NCBI RefSeq assembly: GCF_014199535.1
Contig: NZ_JACHNV010000007.1
Location: forward strand, 1 to 64,000
Length of the DNA stretch: 64,000 nt
Direction: 5' to 3'
Source of the DNA: Hymenobacter latericoloratus
Lineage (GTDB): Bacteria > Bacteroidota > Bacteroidia > Cytophagales > Hymenobacteraceae
The translations under genes were made by a program, and so were the position numbers. Shown here in pieces: positions 17,809 to 26,289 of the stretch. The stretch's first letter is position 1, and each line of letters begins with the position of its first letter. The notes beneath the pieces were generated by a model. That model had not been told where the DNA came from, ran no database searches, and was given only the letters and a program-made list of their open reading frames with translations.

Positions 17809-18095
17809 GGGCGGAGGGGGTAGGGTGGGGTAAGTGGATTGCCTGGGTAAAAATACAGGTTTAGGCTAAATCATGCCCGGCCCCTTGCTGGGTTTGTTTC
17901 CCGCTTCCTACCCCCTGCACAAGGGCCAAAGGCCAACACCCAAGGTGCGCTTACTGACTTGGCAACAGCAGATCAGCCGGGCGGCTTAGACGCGGATGGA
18001 TCATTCTTCGTAGAATTGAGCCAAAAGGCGGAGAAGGCATACGAAACTGCTAAATCCTCTTCACCTTTGTAGCCATAACCCATTGCTTTACGCTT

Positions 18096-18482
18096 ATGAA
18101 TTCGGAAGAGCTAAACCGCGCCCTCGTGGCCCTCATCGAGAAGAAAGCCGAGTTGCAGACCCTCACCTATGATGATGCCCGCTACGATGACGTAGAGGAA
18201 GAGCTGCACGACCTGGAAGACGATTTCAACGAAGAATATGGCTCCTTCCTGGAGGCGGCCCTGGAGAAAGTGCACGATGCCCTGGGCTCCGACACCGATG
18301 TGCTGCTCCCGACCGCCTACCTTCCCGTGAATACCAGCGGCAAGCCTACGCCGAAGGAAGGCGTCTGGATTGACTCCGAGAAATACTCCGGCAAAGAAGC
18401 CCGCCTGACGCTGGTACCTAACCCCACGCGCCTGGTGCTCACGGTGGGCAAAGCCGTGCAGGAAGAGGTTTGGAAAGCCTAA
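18096..18482 (+). CDS. Conserved-looking cytoplasmic protein of unknown function
   Basis: The 128-residue acidic protein begins with helical sequence (MNSEELNRALVALIEKKAEL) and a strongly acidic stretch (DVEEELHDLEDDFNEEYG). A C-terminal half with strand-like segments follows (EARLTLVPNPTRLVLTVG). There is no signal peptide or membrane segment. Its own promoter region and a strong terminator (18503-18550) suggest a single-gene transcript. I do not recognise a family. Confidence 0.75.
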   Translation: MNSEELNRALVALIEKKAELQTLTYDDARYDDVEEELHDLEDDFNEEYGSFLEAALEKVHDALGSDTDVLLPTAYLPVNTSGKPTPKEGVWIDSEKYSGKEARLTLVPNPTRLVLTVGKAVQEEVWKA

Positions 18483-18502
18483 ACGGCACCACCCGTACCC
18501 AA

Positions 18503-18550
18503 AAACAGGTCGTTTGGTATCACCGGTGCGTGATGCCAAACGGCCTGTTT
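18503..18550 (+). terminator. Intrinsic terminator
   Basis: A 21-base inverted repeat (AAACAGGTCGTTTGGTATCAC against 18530-18550, two mismatches) is followed by a pyrimidine-rich CTCTTTTC. It ends the 18096-18482 transcript just before the DUF952 gene. Confidence 0.8.
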
Positions 18551-18570
18551 CTCTTTTCTGAATAACGACC

Positions 18571-18921
18571 ATGCTCTACCGCATTGCCGAACCCACCGAT
18601 TGGGAGCAGGCCCAGCAAACCGGCTTTTTCGCCAGCCCCGACCTGACCGCGGAAGGCTTCATCCATAGCTCCGAGCAGCACCAGATTCTGGAAACCGCCC
18701 GGCGCTACTACCCCGGGCGCGCGGATTTGTGGCTATTGGAGTGGGATGAAGACGTTCTGGCAGCAGCTGGGGTGCGCGTAGAGCGGGAGTGGGTAGAGAG
18801 CCGGCAGCAGCATTTCGCGCATGTATTTGGGCCGGTGCCGCTTCAGGCTATCCGGCGGGTATGGCCCCTGGGCGCTGACGCGGCGGGCGAGTTTCAGCTG
18901 CCGCCGGAGCTAGCGGGATAA
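18571..18921 (+). CDS. DUF952 domain-containing protein
   Basis: The 116-residue product matches the DUF952 pattern: MLYRIAEPTDWEQA, EGFIHSSEQHQI with a conserved His-Ser, DLWLLEWDE, and FAHVFGPVPLQAI with a conserved His. The family is small, cytoplasmic and uncharacterised; its fold is thought to resemble ADP-ribosyl-transferase-like proteins, but no activity is established. It stands alone between a terminator and an AT-rich gap. Confidence 0.85.
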   Translation: MLYRIAEPTDWEQAQQTGFFASPDLTAEGFIHSSEQHQILETARRYYPGRADLWLLEWDEDVLAAAGVRVEREWVESRQQHFAHVFGPVPLQAIRRVWPLGADAAGEFQLPPELAG

Positions 18922-19027
18922 GAGTTGGAATTATTATTGCTTAGGATATATACTATATAGGTACGGCCTAATTGTACACAGACTGGCCGGGCTGCCACTA
19001 CTCCAACTACTTTGCTTATTGACTTCA

Positions 19028-19801
19028 ATGGCTACTTTATCTACGCTTATCCGCTTGGTGCTACCTGCTGTGGTAGCGGCCAGCCTAACGGCCTGCACGG
19101 CCACCTCCTTTCTGAGCCTAACGCCCGCCCGGCCCGATGGCCCCTGGGTGAACGGCCACCCTACCAGCCTGACCCAGCACCCCGACAGCGTGCAGGTGCG
19201 CGTAGGCTTTATTCGCTACGAGCCAACGGCATTGGTGTTTGAAACGGAAATCAGCAACTACTCCGACCGACCCATTCAGGTAGCGCCCGCAACCTTCTAC
19301 TACCTCATGCTGCCCCCCGATACGGTGGCAGAGAAGCAGTTGGCCAAGGGTATCTTCGAGAGCCGGGTGCCGGCTCTGGATCCGGAAGTGCAGTTGCAAC
19401 AGCTGGCCGCCAAGCTGGATAAACAAGCTGCTAAAGCAACCAACGTAAGCTGGTTTGAGATTCTGACCACCGCTACCCACATTGCCGAAGATGTAGCCAG
19501 CATCAAAAAGAAGGAAACCGCCGAGCAGGTTGCTGAGCGCGACTCTCGCCACCAGAGCGACGATGCCTACTTCGAGGAGCAGCGCGAACAACACGCCCAG
19601 CAAGCCGATCAGCTGTACAGTCAGCAGCAGAGCCTGAAGGCCACGGTGCTGCGCAAAACCACCCTGGAGCCTGGCCAGCGGGCGGTAGGGCAGGTGCATT
19701 TTCCGCGCCGAGACTACGCCCAGCGGCTGCGGCTGGTGGTGTTCTTTGATGAACGCCCGGTGCAGTTTGACTTCACCCAAGCTACCCCTTCACGCAAGTA
19801 G
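19028..19801 (+). CDS. Putative lipoprotein of unknown function
   Basis: The 257-residue product has a lipoprotein signal with lipobox LTAC (Cys23) after a hydrophobic core (LVLPAVVAAS). A beta-rich region (VQVRVGFIRYEPTALVFETEISNYSDRPIQVAPATFYYLM) resembles an immunoglobulin-like fold. A helical, Gln/Glu-rich stretch (DDAYFEEQREQHAQQADQLYSQQQ) and a final strand-rich part (GQVHFPRRDYAQRLRLVVFFDERPVQFDF) follow. The frame opens at TTG 19019; ATG 19028 is preferred. The family was not recognised. Confidence 0.75.
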   Translation: MATLSTLIRLVLPAVVAASLTACTATSFLSLTPARPDGPWVNGHPTSLTQHPDSVQVRVGFIRYEPTALVFETEISNYSDRPIQVAPATFYYLMLPPDTVAEKQLAKGIFESRVPALDPEVQLQQLAAKLDKQAAKATNVSWFEILTTATHIAEDVASIKKKETAEQVAERDSRHQSDDAYFEEQREQHAQQADQLYSQQQSLKATVLRKTTLEPGQRAVGQVHFPRRDYAQRLRLVVFFDERPVQFDFTQATPSRK

Positions 19802-19819
19802 CTTCCTGTTTCTTAATGC

Positions 19820-19856
19820 AAACAGCCCCGCCTACCAAGGTAGAACGGGGCTGTTT
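19820..19856. terminator. Bidirectional intrinsic terminator
   Basis: AAACAGCCCCG / CGGGGCTGTTT is a perfect 11-bp stem with a nested CTACC/GGTAG pairing. It lies between two converging genes (stop codons at 19801 and 19876). Confidence 0.85.
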
Positions 19857-19875
19857 TGCACGTAGAAGGAGGCGC

Positions 19876-20403
19876 CTACTTCATAGACACGGGCAGCTCC
19901 AGGTTTTCCCAGCGCAGCACCAGGCCCTTGGGCGTTACCTCGTACACCAGCTTTTCCTGCAGGTTGGCGGCTTTGCGGGGGGTAGCGGTTACGCGCAGGG
20001 CGTCCTGCTTCTCATCGTACTTATAAGCGCCCCACTGCTGGGCGGTTTTGTTGAAGATGACCGTCCACTGGTTTTCCGTCGGGATGGTGAACAGGCTGTA
20101 AGTGCCGGCCGGCAGGGTTTTGCCTTCTACTTTCAGGGGTTGGTCGGTGGTGAAGGTGGTGGCCTCGTTGGCGCCTGCGCGCCACACCTGGCCGTAGGGC
20201 ACCAGCGGCGAGCCCCAAATGGTGCGGCCTTTCACCGAAGGGCTGCTGTAGGCTACGGTTACGTTGGCCTTGCCAATTTTGCCGGTAGCCGTAGCGGGTG
20301 GGCTGGGCCGCTTGGCTGGGTCGTCCTGGCCCTGGGCGAAGGAGGTGTGAGCCCACAGCAGGCTCAGGAGCAGTAGAAAAGAGAACGTGCGAATTGATTT
20401 CAT
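19876..20403 (-). CDS. DUF2911 domain-containing secreted protein
   Basis: The 175-residue product has a signal peptide (LLLLSLLWAHTSFAQ). The DUF2911 pattern follows: KANVTVAYSSPSVKGRTIWG, LVPYGQVWRAGANEATTFTT, GKTLPAGTYSLFTIPTENQW, and a final strand-rich KLVYEVTPKGLVLRWENLELPV. The family is common in Bacteroidota, is predicted to be periplasmic and beta-rich, and has no known function. Length is normal. Confidence 0.9.
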   Translation of the reverse strand: MKSIRTFSFLLLLSLLWAHTSFAQGQDDPAKRPSPPATATGKIGKANVTVAYSSPSVKGRTIWGSPLVPYGQVWRAGANEATTFTTDQPLKVEGKTLPAGTYSLFTIPTENQWTVIFNKTAQQWGAYKYDEKQDALRVTATPRKAANLQEKLVYEVTPKGLVLRWENLELPVSMK

Positions 20404-20504
20404 GGGGTAGGAAATGTGATGATGGAAGAAACAGACAGCCGCTAAACCGGCTCGGCTGCATTAAGTTAGAAGACCAGCCAAACCCTACCCCACCCAAACG
20501 CCCA

Positions 20505-20539
20505 AATGCCCGGCAAAAGCATTGCTTCGGCCGGGCATT
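20505..20539 (-). terminator. Intrinsic terminator of the ABC-F gene
   Basis: The stem AATGCCCGGC / GCCGGGCATT has a nested AAGC-ATT-GCTT hairpin. It lies 32 bp past the ABC-F stop on the minus strand. Confidence 0.75.
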
Positions 20540-20570
20540 CGGTATTTTCTCATCGGGTTTTAGCGGAGCC

Positions 20571-22469
20571 CTACACGAACTCGGCCAGCTCCAGCCACCG
20601 CTCGCCTTTGCTGTCCAGGTCGGCATCGGTGCGCTTCAGCTGGGCGGCCCAGTCGGCCAGCTCCTGGTGGGAGCCGGTGCCGGAGTTGAGCTTCTCGATG
20701 AGCTGCTGCTTCAGGGTTTCCAGCTGCTCCAGCTCTTTTTCCAGCGTTTCGTATTCCTTCTTCTCCGCGAAGGTAGCCTTGCGCTTGGCCGGGTTGGGCG
20801 CCGCCGTGGGGGTAGGGGGCGCGGCTACCGGCGCGGCCGAAACCGTGCCCTTGGGCGGACGGGCCGCCGTTTCGGCGTCCTGCTCCTTCTGCCACTCGCG
20901 GTAGTCGGTGTAGTTGCCGGGAAACTGCCGGATGTTGCCGCCCGGCTCCAGGGCAAACACCTGCTCCACCAGCGCATCCATAAAGTACCGGTCGTGCGAC
21001 ACGATAATCAGGCAGCCCTGGAAGTTGAGCAGGAAATCTTCCAGAATGTTGAGCGTGATGATATCGAGGTCGTTGGTCGGTTCGTCGAGAATCAGGAAGT
21101 TCGGATTCTTGATGAGCACGCGCAGCAGCTGCAACCGACGCTTTTCGCCCCCGCTGAGCTTACTAACCAGCGTGTACTGCTGGGCCGGCGGAAATTGGAA
21201 GTGCTGCAGAAACTGCGAGGCCGTCACGCTGCTGCCGTCGGCCATTTCTACCACTTCCGCTACCTCCTTCACAATGTCAATCACGCGCTGCGAAGGGTCG
21301 AAGTCCAGCTCCGTCTGGGTATAGTAGCCGAACACTGTAGTCTGGCCGGCATCCACTACCCCCGAGTCGGGCGCGAGCTTGCCCGTGAGCATGTTCAGCA
21401 GGGTGGATTTGCCGGCACCGTTGGGGCCCACCAGACCAATCCGGTCCTTTTTCTTGAACACGTAGCTGAAATCATTCAGCACCACCTTGCCCCCAAACTG
21501 CTTGTGCAGGTGCTCCACCTCAATGATTTTGCCGCCCTGGCGCGTGGTTTTCACCGACAGCTCCATTTCGGGGCCTTTTACGCGGCCCTTGGCTTTCTCC
21601 TGGGTTTCGTAGAAAGCGTCGATGCGGGCTTTTTGCTTGGTGCCGCGGGCCTGGGGCTGGCGGCGCATCCACTCCAGCTCCTTGCGCAGCAGGTTGCGGG
21701 CCTTTTCCACCTCGGCGGTTTCCATCTGCTCCCGCTCCGATTTCTTTTCCACGAAATAGGAGTAGTTGCCCTGGTAGCGGTGCACGCGGCCCTGGTCCAG
21801 CTCCACAATTTCGTTGGCCACCTTGTCCAGGAAGTACCGGTCGTGGGTTACCATCAGCAGGGTAAGGGTAGGGGAGGCCAGCCGGTTTTCCAGCCACTCA
21901 ATGGTGGCCAGGTCCAGGTGGTTGGTGGGCTCGTCGAGGATGAGTACATCGGGTTCCTCAATCAGCACGCGGGCCAGGGCCACGCGTTTGCGCTGCCCGC
22001 CTGAAAGCTTGCTCACGGGCCGCTCTAGTAAGTCGCCCAGAATGCCCAGGCGCCCCAGAATTTGCTTTACCTGCGCGTCGTAGTCCCAGGCGTTGTAAGT
22101 ATCCATCAGCTCCATTACCCGCTGCAGGTCGGCGGGGGAGTGGTTGGGGTCATTCACCACGTGCTCGTAGTCGCGGATAGCGGCCAGGGTATCGTTTTGG
22201 CTGGCGAAAATGGTTTGCTCTACATTCAGCGACTCATCGAACACCGGCTGCTGCCCCAGAAAGGACACCCGGATGTCTTTGCGCACGCTCACCTCGCCCG
22301 TATCCGGCGGCTCCAAGCCGGCCAGAATACGCAGCAAGGTGGTTTTGCCCGAGCCGTTGATGCCCACCAAGGCCACGCGCTGCCCCTGTTGCAGCCCAAA
22401 GTTTAACTCCCGGAACAGCCACCGGTCGGCGTAATTTTTCGAAAGATTCTCAGCAGAAAGCAGATTCAT
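20571..22469 (-). CDS. ABC-F family ATPase, Uup-like
   Basis: The 632-residue product contains two ABC ATPase domains and no membrane segments. Domain 1 has Walker A GINGSGKTT, signature LSGGQRKRV and Walker B LILDEPTNHLD. Domain 2 has GPNGAGKST, LSGGEKRRL and LILDEPTNDLD. The linker is charged and helical, and the C-terminal ~90 residues form a probable coiled coil (KKEYETLEKELEQLETLKQQL), which is the hallmark of the Uup branch. ABC-F proteins act on the ribosome; Uup-type proteins have also been linked to DNA processing. ATG 22469 lies 4 bases after a promoter -7-like TACCTTTG, suggesting a leaderless mRNA. Confidence 0.92.
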   Translation of the reverse strand: MNLLSAENLSKNYADRWLFRELNFGLQQGQRVALVGINGSGKTTLLRILAGLEPPDTGEVSVRKDIRVSFLGQQPVFDESLNVEQTIFASQNDTLAAIRDYEHVVNDPNHSPADLQRVMELMDTYNAWDYDAQVKQILGRLGILGDLLERPVSKLSGGQRKRVALARVLIEEPDVLILDEPTNHLDLATIEWLENRLASPTLTLLMVTHDRYFLDKVANEIVELDQGRVHRYQGNYSYFVEKKSEREQMETAEVEKARNLLRKELEWMRRQPQARGTKQKARIDAFYETQEKAKGRVKGPEMELSVKTTRQGGKIIEVEHLHKQFGGKVVLNDFSYVFKKKDRIGLVGPNGAGKSTLLNMLTGKLAPDSGVVDAGQTTVFGYYTQTELDFDPSQRVIDIVKEVAEVVEMADGSSVTASQFLQHFQFPPAQQYTLVSKLSGGEKRRLQLLRVLIKNPNFLILDEPTNDLDIITLNILEDFLLNFQGCLIIVSHDRYFMDALVEQVFALEPGGNIRQFPGNYTDYREWQKEQDAETAARPPKGTVSAAPVAAPPTPTAAPNPAKRKATFAEKKEYETLEKELEQLETLKQQLIEKLNSGTGSHQELADWAAQLKRTDADLDSKGERWLELAEFV

Positions 22470-22473
22470 ACCG

Positions 22474-22481
22474 CAAAGGTA
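22474..22481 (-). promoter_or_regulatory. -7 element immediately before the ABC-F start
   Basis: TACCTTTG on the minus strand matches the Bacteroidota -7 consensus TAnnTTTG and ends 4 bases before ATG 22469. No clear -33 TTG is present at the usual spacing. Confidence 0.45.
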
Positions 22482-22578
22482 CGAGTTGGGGAAGTGGTGA
22501 ATTCGTGAAATTGTGAGTTTGCTGTTCTAGCGGGCCGAATTGCGGCATTTGCGCATGCTGAACAGCAAATTCATCACT

Positions 22579-24180
22579 TCACAATTTCACCACCTTATAC
22601 ACCCGGCACCGGAAGCCACACCGCTGAAGCTGCTCCCGCATGGCCGGACTGAAACCTTCGAACCCGTAGGCCGGCAACGTCAGGAAGTGGGGAGCGTCGA
22701 GCACGGGCTGGTGCGCCGCTGGCAGCCGCACGGGCTGGCAGTCGGGGCTCAACAACGGATACAGAAACGTGCAGTTCACCAGCACCAGCGAATCGGGAAG
22801 GGCAGAGCCTGTCTGGGGCCTGCCGGGAGGTACAGCGTAATTAAGGGTTGCGTTGAGGCCGCCCTCGTTCAGGTAGCGCAGGCGGCCGGGAGCTACCCCC
22901 GGATAGGCGGCCAGCACATCGCGCGGGTAAGCCAGCGCGAAGTAGGTCGGTACAAAGCGGGCTAACCCCCAGAAGGCGGCCGCAACCAGCCCCGCCGCCG
23001 TCAGTTGCTGCAGCCGGCGGGGGCGGATCAGCTGCAGGGCGGAGCCGGCGTACAAGGCCAGAAACGGCAAAAAAAAGTGAGCTATCCGCCCGTAGAACAC
23101 CAGGGTGTGCGCAAAGTAGCCCAGGCAGGCGTGGCCCAGCCAAGCTGCTATGGGCACTGCCGCCACCACGCGCGTAACCGGCCTGGCGTAGCGGAAAAGC
23201 AGCGCCCACAGGCCCGGCAAGGCCGCCAGCAGCAGCAGGGCGCCCGTCAGGCCCTCTACCTGCCAGAGGTAGCGGGGCAGAAAGGAGAAGCCTTCGGAAA
23301 AGTCGCCCTGAATGACGGTGGCGGGCAGGTGCTGCAAGGTGCGCAGGTAGGAAATATGCCCGAAGCGGGTCAGCACTTCCAGGGGCACCACTACTACCCC
23401 CGCGCCCGTTCCGAACCCCAGAAGAGCCCGTTTCCAGGCGGCCAGGGGCAGGCTAGCCAACAGCAGCGCCCCCGGCAGCAAAGGCGCGAAATAGTAGCCG
23501 GGATACACGGCAAATGCCAGCAAACCCAGCCCCCCGGCCAACAATCCGCTACGCCAGGGGCTGCGGACCGCGGCGGCCGGGGCTGACAGCAGCACCAGTG
23601 CCAGGAGCACTACGCCCAGGGCCGTATCATAAGGCAGCAGGTGGCGCACGTACAGCTGGGTGCTACTCAGGGCCGAGTACACCACCAGCACCACCGAGGC
23701 CGTAGCGGCGGGCAGCCAGCGTCGGGCCAGCCGCCACAGCAGCGCCATGTTCAGCAGCAGCACCACCCAGTTCAGGAGTTGCGGCACCAGCAGGGAGGTA
23801 GGGGAAGCAGGGGGAATCTGCCAGAAGCGGTGCAGCCCTACCTGCACCAGGGCCACGGGCAGGCGCAACAGCGCATCGGCGGGGCGGCCCTGGGTGTTGG
23901 CTAGGTGCAGGCAAAGCCGTTCCACATCACCCCGGAAAATGGCCTCTACGGCTTCCACGGACTTCAGATGCCGTTCTTCATCGGGGAAAGCCAGGGCGCC
24001 GCCCGCCTGCAGAGCGCCTAGCCGAATAAGCAGAATAACGAGCAAGGGTAGCCCCGGCCAGAGCCACCAGCCCCGCCCAAAACGGGCCGGGGCAAACACA
24101 TTGGGCATACGCAGTACCATCGGGCCGCTACCTGGCGCGGGAGCGGCAAAGAAAGCCCAAAGATGCGCAGTCAGCGCCAA
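22579..24180 (-). CDS. Polytopic membrane protein, GT-C-type glycosyltransferase-like
   Basis: The 533-residue product (less if ATG 24120 or 24108 is the start) has about ten hydrophobic segments. An early loop motif FPDEERHL sits after the first helix, where GT-C enzymes (ArnT/PMT/GT39-like) carry their catalytic acidic residues. A soluble C-terminal part ends in LQRCGFRCRVYKVVKL. Such enzymes transfer sugars from polyprenyl-phosphate donors at the periplasmic face. There are no glycan genes beside it, so the acceptor is unknown. The start is unclear because the first ~25 residues look weakly coding. Confidence 0.65.
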   Translation of the reverse strand: MALTAHLWAFFAAPAPGSGPMVLRMPNVFAPARFGRGWWLWPGLPLLVILLIRLGALQAGGALAFPDEERHLKSVEAVEAIFRGDVERLCLHLANTQGRPADALLRLPVALVQVGLHRFWQIPPASPTSLLVPQLLNWVVLLLNMALLWRLARRWLPAATASVVLVVYSALSSTQLYVRHLLPYDTALGVVLLALVLLSAPAAAVRSPWRSGLLAGGLGLLAFAVYPGYYFAPLLPGALLLASLPLAAWKRALLGFGTGAGVVVVPLEVLTRFGHISYLRTLQHLPATVIQGDFSEGFSFLPRYLWQVEGLTGALLLLAALPGLWALLFRYARPVTRVVAAVPIAAWLGHACLGYFAHTLVFYGRIAHFFLPFLALYAGSALQLIRPRRLQQLTAAGLVAAAFWGLARFVPTYFALAYPRDVLAAYPGVAPGRLRYLNEGGLNATLNYAVPPGRPQTGSALPDSLVLVNCTFLYPLLSPDCQPVRLPAAHQPVLDAPHFLTLPAYGFEGFSPAMREQLQRCGFRCRVYKVVKL

Positions 24181-24218
24181 GGGAAGAGCCGGCCGCCACC
24201 GGAAAGCAGCCCGGGCGG

Positions 24219-24452
24219 CTATATCACGCGCACCCGGTCGCGGTTGGTGTCGTCGCGCAGGATTTCCAGGCCCCGGTAGGCCAGAGGACGGCCGGTGTTG
24301 TGGGTTAAAGTGCCGCCATCGGCGTACAGGTGAGCCACATCGAGCACCAGCTGAGTGTATTTTCGTTCGCCCAGCTCAATCGCAACGGGGCGGCCTTGGC
24401 TGGAGTCGAAGGTGGCCAGGGCCTGGTCAATTTCTTCCAGAATTCTACTCAT
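24219..24452 (-). CDS. Small hypothetical protein
   Basis: The 77-residue product (MSRILEEIDQALATFDSSQG...) has a helical N-terminus and a strand-rich rest (RPVAIELGERKYTQLVLDVA, GRPLAYRGLEILRDD). There is no signal peptide. It lies 38 bp upstream of the membrane protein on the same strand and diverges from murI. The composition looks coding, but I do not recognise a family. Confidence 0.6.
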   Translation of the reverse strand: MSRILEEIDQALATFDSSQGRPVAIELGERKYTQLVLDVAHLYADGGTLTHNTGRPLAYRGLEILRDDTNRDRVRVI

Positions 24453-24559
24453 AGCTCAGGACAGGACGGGTGATGGCAGGAAATATATAAACTTGTCAGG
24501 ATTGTGCTGCTGCCCGCCGCGTATTCTTCCCTGCTCAACCCTCGTACCTTCGCCGCGCT

Positions 24560-25390
24560 ATGGCATTACTTTCTTCTGACCTGACCACGCGCCCCATCGG
24601 TGTTTTCGACAGCGGCATCGGGGGCCTCACCGTGGCCCGGGCCGTCAGCCGCGTGCTGCCCCACGAGCGCCTGGTGTACTTCGGCGACACGGCCCACCTG
24701 CCCTACGGCGACAAAAGCACGGCCGCCATTCAGGCTTACGCGGTCAAAATCTGCGACCTGCTGCTTAAGCAGCAGTGCAAAGTGATTCTGATTGCCTGCA
24801 ACTCCGCCTCAGCAGCGGCCTACGAGCTGGTGCGCGAGTACGTAGGCTCCAAGGCGCGGGTGCTCAACGTTATCGACCCCATCGTGGCGCACGTCGGGCA
24901 GCAGTACGCGGGCCGCGTAGTGGGCCTGATCGGGACCAAGCAAACGGTCAACAGCAACGTGTACCGCAAGAAAATAGATGATCTTGATGCGGGCGTGCAG
25001 CTTCGGAGCCTGGCTACGCCCCTGCTGGCCCCCATGATTGAGGAAGGCTTTTTTGATAACTCTATTGCCGGCAACGTCATCGAAACCTACCTGTCGAACC
25101 CGGCCCTGGAGGACATCGAGGCCCTGGTACTGGCCTGCACCCACTACCCCCTCATCAAGCAGCAGATTGCCGCCTTCTATCAGGGGCAAAAAGAAGTGCT
25201 GGATGCCTCCGACGTGGTGGCCGCCCACGTGCAGCGCTACCTGACGGAGAACGGCCTGGCCGCCCGGCCCGGCAGCGGGCCACCGGTACATCATTTCTAC
25301 GTCTCGGATTTTACCCGATCTTTTGAGGAAAGCACCCGTATTTTCTTCGGGCAGCAAGTGCACCTGGAGCACTACCCCCTCTGGGAGTAA
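24560..25390 (+). CDS. murI: Glutamate racemase
   Basis: The 276-residue enzyme interconverts L- and D-glutamate, supplying D-Glu for peptidoglycan. The substrate loop IGVFDSGIGGLTVARAV and the two catalytic cysteines, Cys80 (IACNSASA) and Cys193 (LACTHYPL), are present. YFGDTAHLPYGDKS is typical. Length fits the family (260-280). A -7-like TACCTTCG ends 7 bases before ATG 24560, suggesting a very short leader. Confidence 0.96.
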   Translation: MALLSSDLTTRPIGVFDSGIGGLTVARAVSRVLPHERLVYFGDTAHLPYGDKSTAAIQAYAVKICDLLLKQQCKVILIACNSASAAAYELVREYVGSKARVLNVIDPIVAHVGQQYAGRVVGLIGTKQTVNSNVYRKKIDDLDAGVQLRSLATPLLAPMIEEGFFDNSIAGNVIETYLSNPALEDIEALVLACTHYPLIKQQIAAFYQGQKEVLDASDVVAAHVQRYLTENGLAARPGSGPPVHHFYVSDFTRSFEESTRIFFGQQVHLEHYPLWE

Positions 25391-25536
25391 GCCGGGGCGG
25401 CCGTGGGGGCAAAACCTGCGGCTGCTTTTCCCTGGCCGCTACCAGCTGCCGCGGGCCCACCCAACCCGTCCGGCGTCCGGTGGGGGCTTACTACCTTGCC
25501 GGCTGCTTTCTAACCCTTAGCCCTACCTCATTCGCC

Positions 25537-26229
25537 ATGAACAAACCCTACTACCCCCTCCGCGACTGGCGGCGCAACGTGCTGCTGGTGGCCGCCGCTT
25601 CCAGCCTTGGCCTGCTGCTGCCCGCCTGCTCCGACAATTCCGCCAACCAGGCCCAGACCACGGAGGGCGACTGGAGTCGTGCCGCCGACTCCTACTCCGA
25701 AGGTGTTATCACGGAAATGACCGAGGTAAAGCCCGGCGAGTGGAAAATCACGGCCGAGCGGCCCGCCGGCAAAGAAGAGGTAGCCGCCGTGCTGCGGCAC
25801 TTTGATGGTAAGGTGGATACCCTGCAGGGCCAGGCCCTGCAGCGGCAAATGCAGGAGTACAGCCGCGTAAATCCGGAAAACCGGGTGGGCGGCACCAGCA
25901 TGATGGACGTGCTCATGTGGGGAGGCATTGGCTATATGGCCGGCCGCTTCCTGACGCCTAATGTGGGCGCTTATGCCAACCCCGGCCTGATTCAGCAAAA
26001 CAACGGCTGGCGCGCCCGCGTCGCTAACGAGCGGGAGCAGGGGCGGGGCTTCTTCGGGCGAGGATTTTCGGGTAGCCGCACCTCCCCCGCATCCTCGGGC
26101 ATCCGGCCCAGCACCACCGTTACGCGCAGCACCGGCTACGGCCGCAGCACCATCCGCAGCAGCGCGCCCAGCTCGGGCCGCAGCTCTGGTTTTGGGAGCC
26201 GTGGGGGTAGCCGCGGGTTTGGGGGGTAG
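25537..26229 (+). CDS. YgiB-like (UPF0441-like) lipoprotein
   Basis: The 230-residue product has a lipobox LLPAC (Cys31) after a hydrophobic stretch (NVLLVAAASSLGLLL). The middle contains DVLMWGGIGYMAGRFLTP, and the C-terminal ~70 residues are low complexity, rich in Ser, Gly, Arg and Thr (PSTTVTRSTGYGRST, ending SRGGSRGFGG). This layout resembles E. coli YgiB, which also has a hydrophobic GYMMGRLMGG segment and a TTTVTRGGFG tail. The next gene encodes a YgiC-like ATP-grasp protein, the known partner of YgiB. Homology is suggested by architecture and neighbourhood rather than strong identity. The role is unknown. Confidence 0.65.
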   Translation: MNKPYYPLRDWRRNVLLVAAASSLGLLLPACSDNSANQAQTTEGDWSRAADSYSEGVITEMTEVKPGEWKITAERPAGKEEVAAVLRHFDGKVDTLQGQALQRQMQEYSRVNPENRVGGTSMMDVLMWGGIGYMAGRFLTPNVGAYANPGLIQQNNGWRARVANEREQGRGFFGRGFSGSRTSPASSGIRPSTTVTRSTGYGRSTIRSSAPSSGRSSGFGSRGGSRGFGG

Positions 26230-26289
26230 GGCCCGGGCCCTTACCGCAAAAACCGTTGGTTATTTTCTTTACCTGTTTTTCGTGTGCTG

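Noticed and set aside
20298..22004. Plus-strand frame of 568 codons over the ABC-F gene
   Set aside because: The opposite strand has complete ABC motifs; this frame is rich in His, Gln and Leu runs typical of antisense translation.
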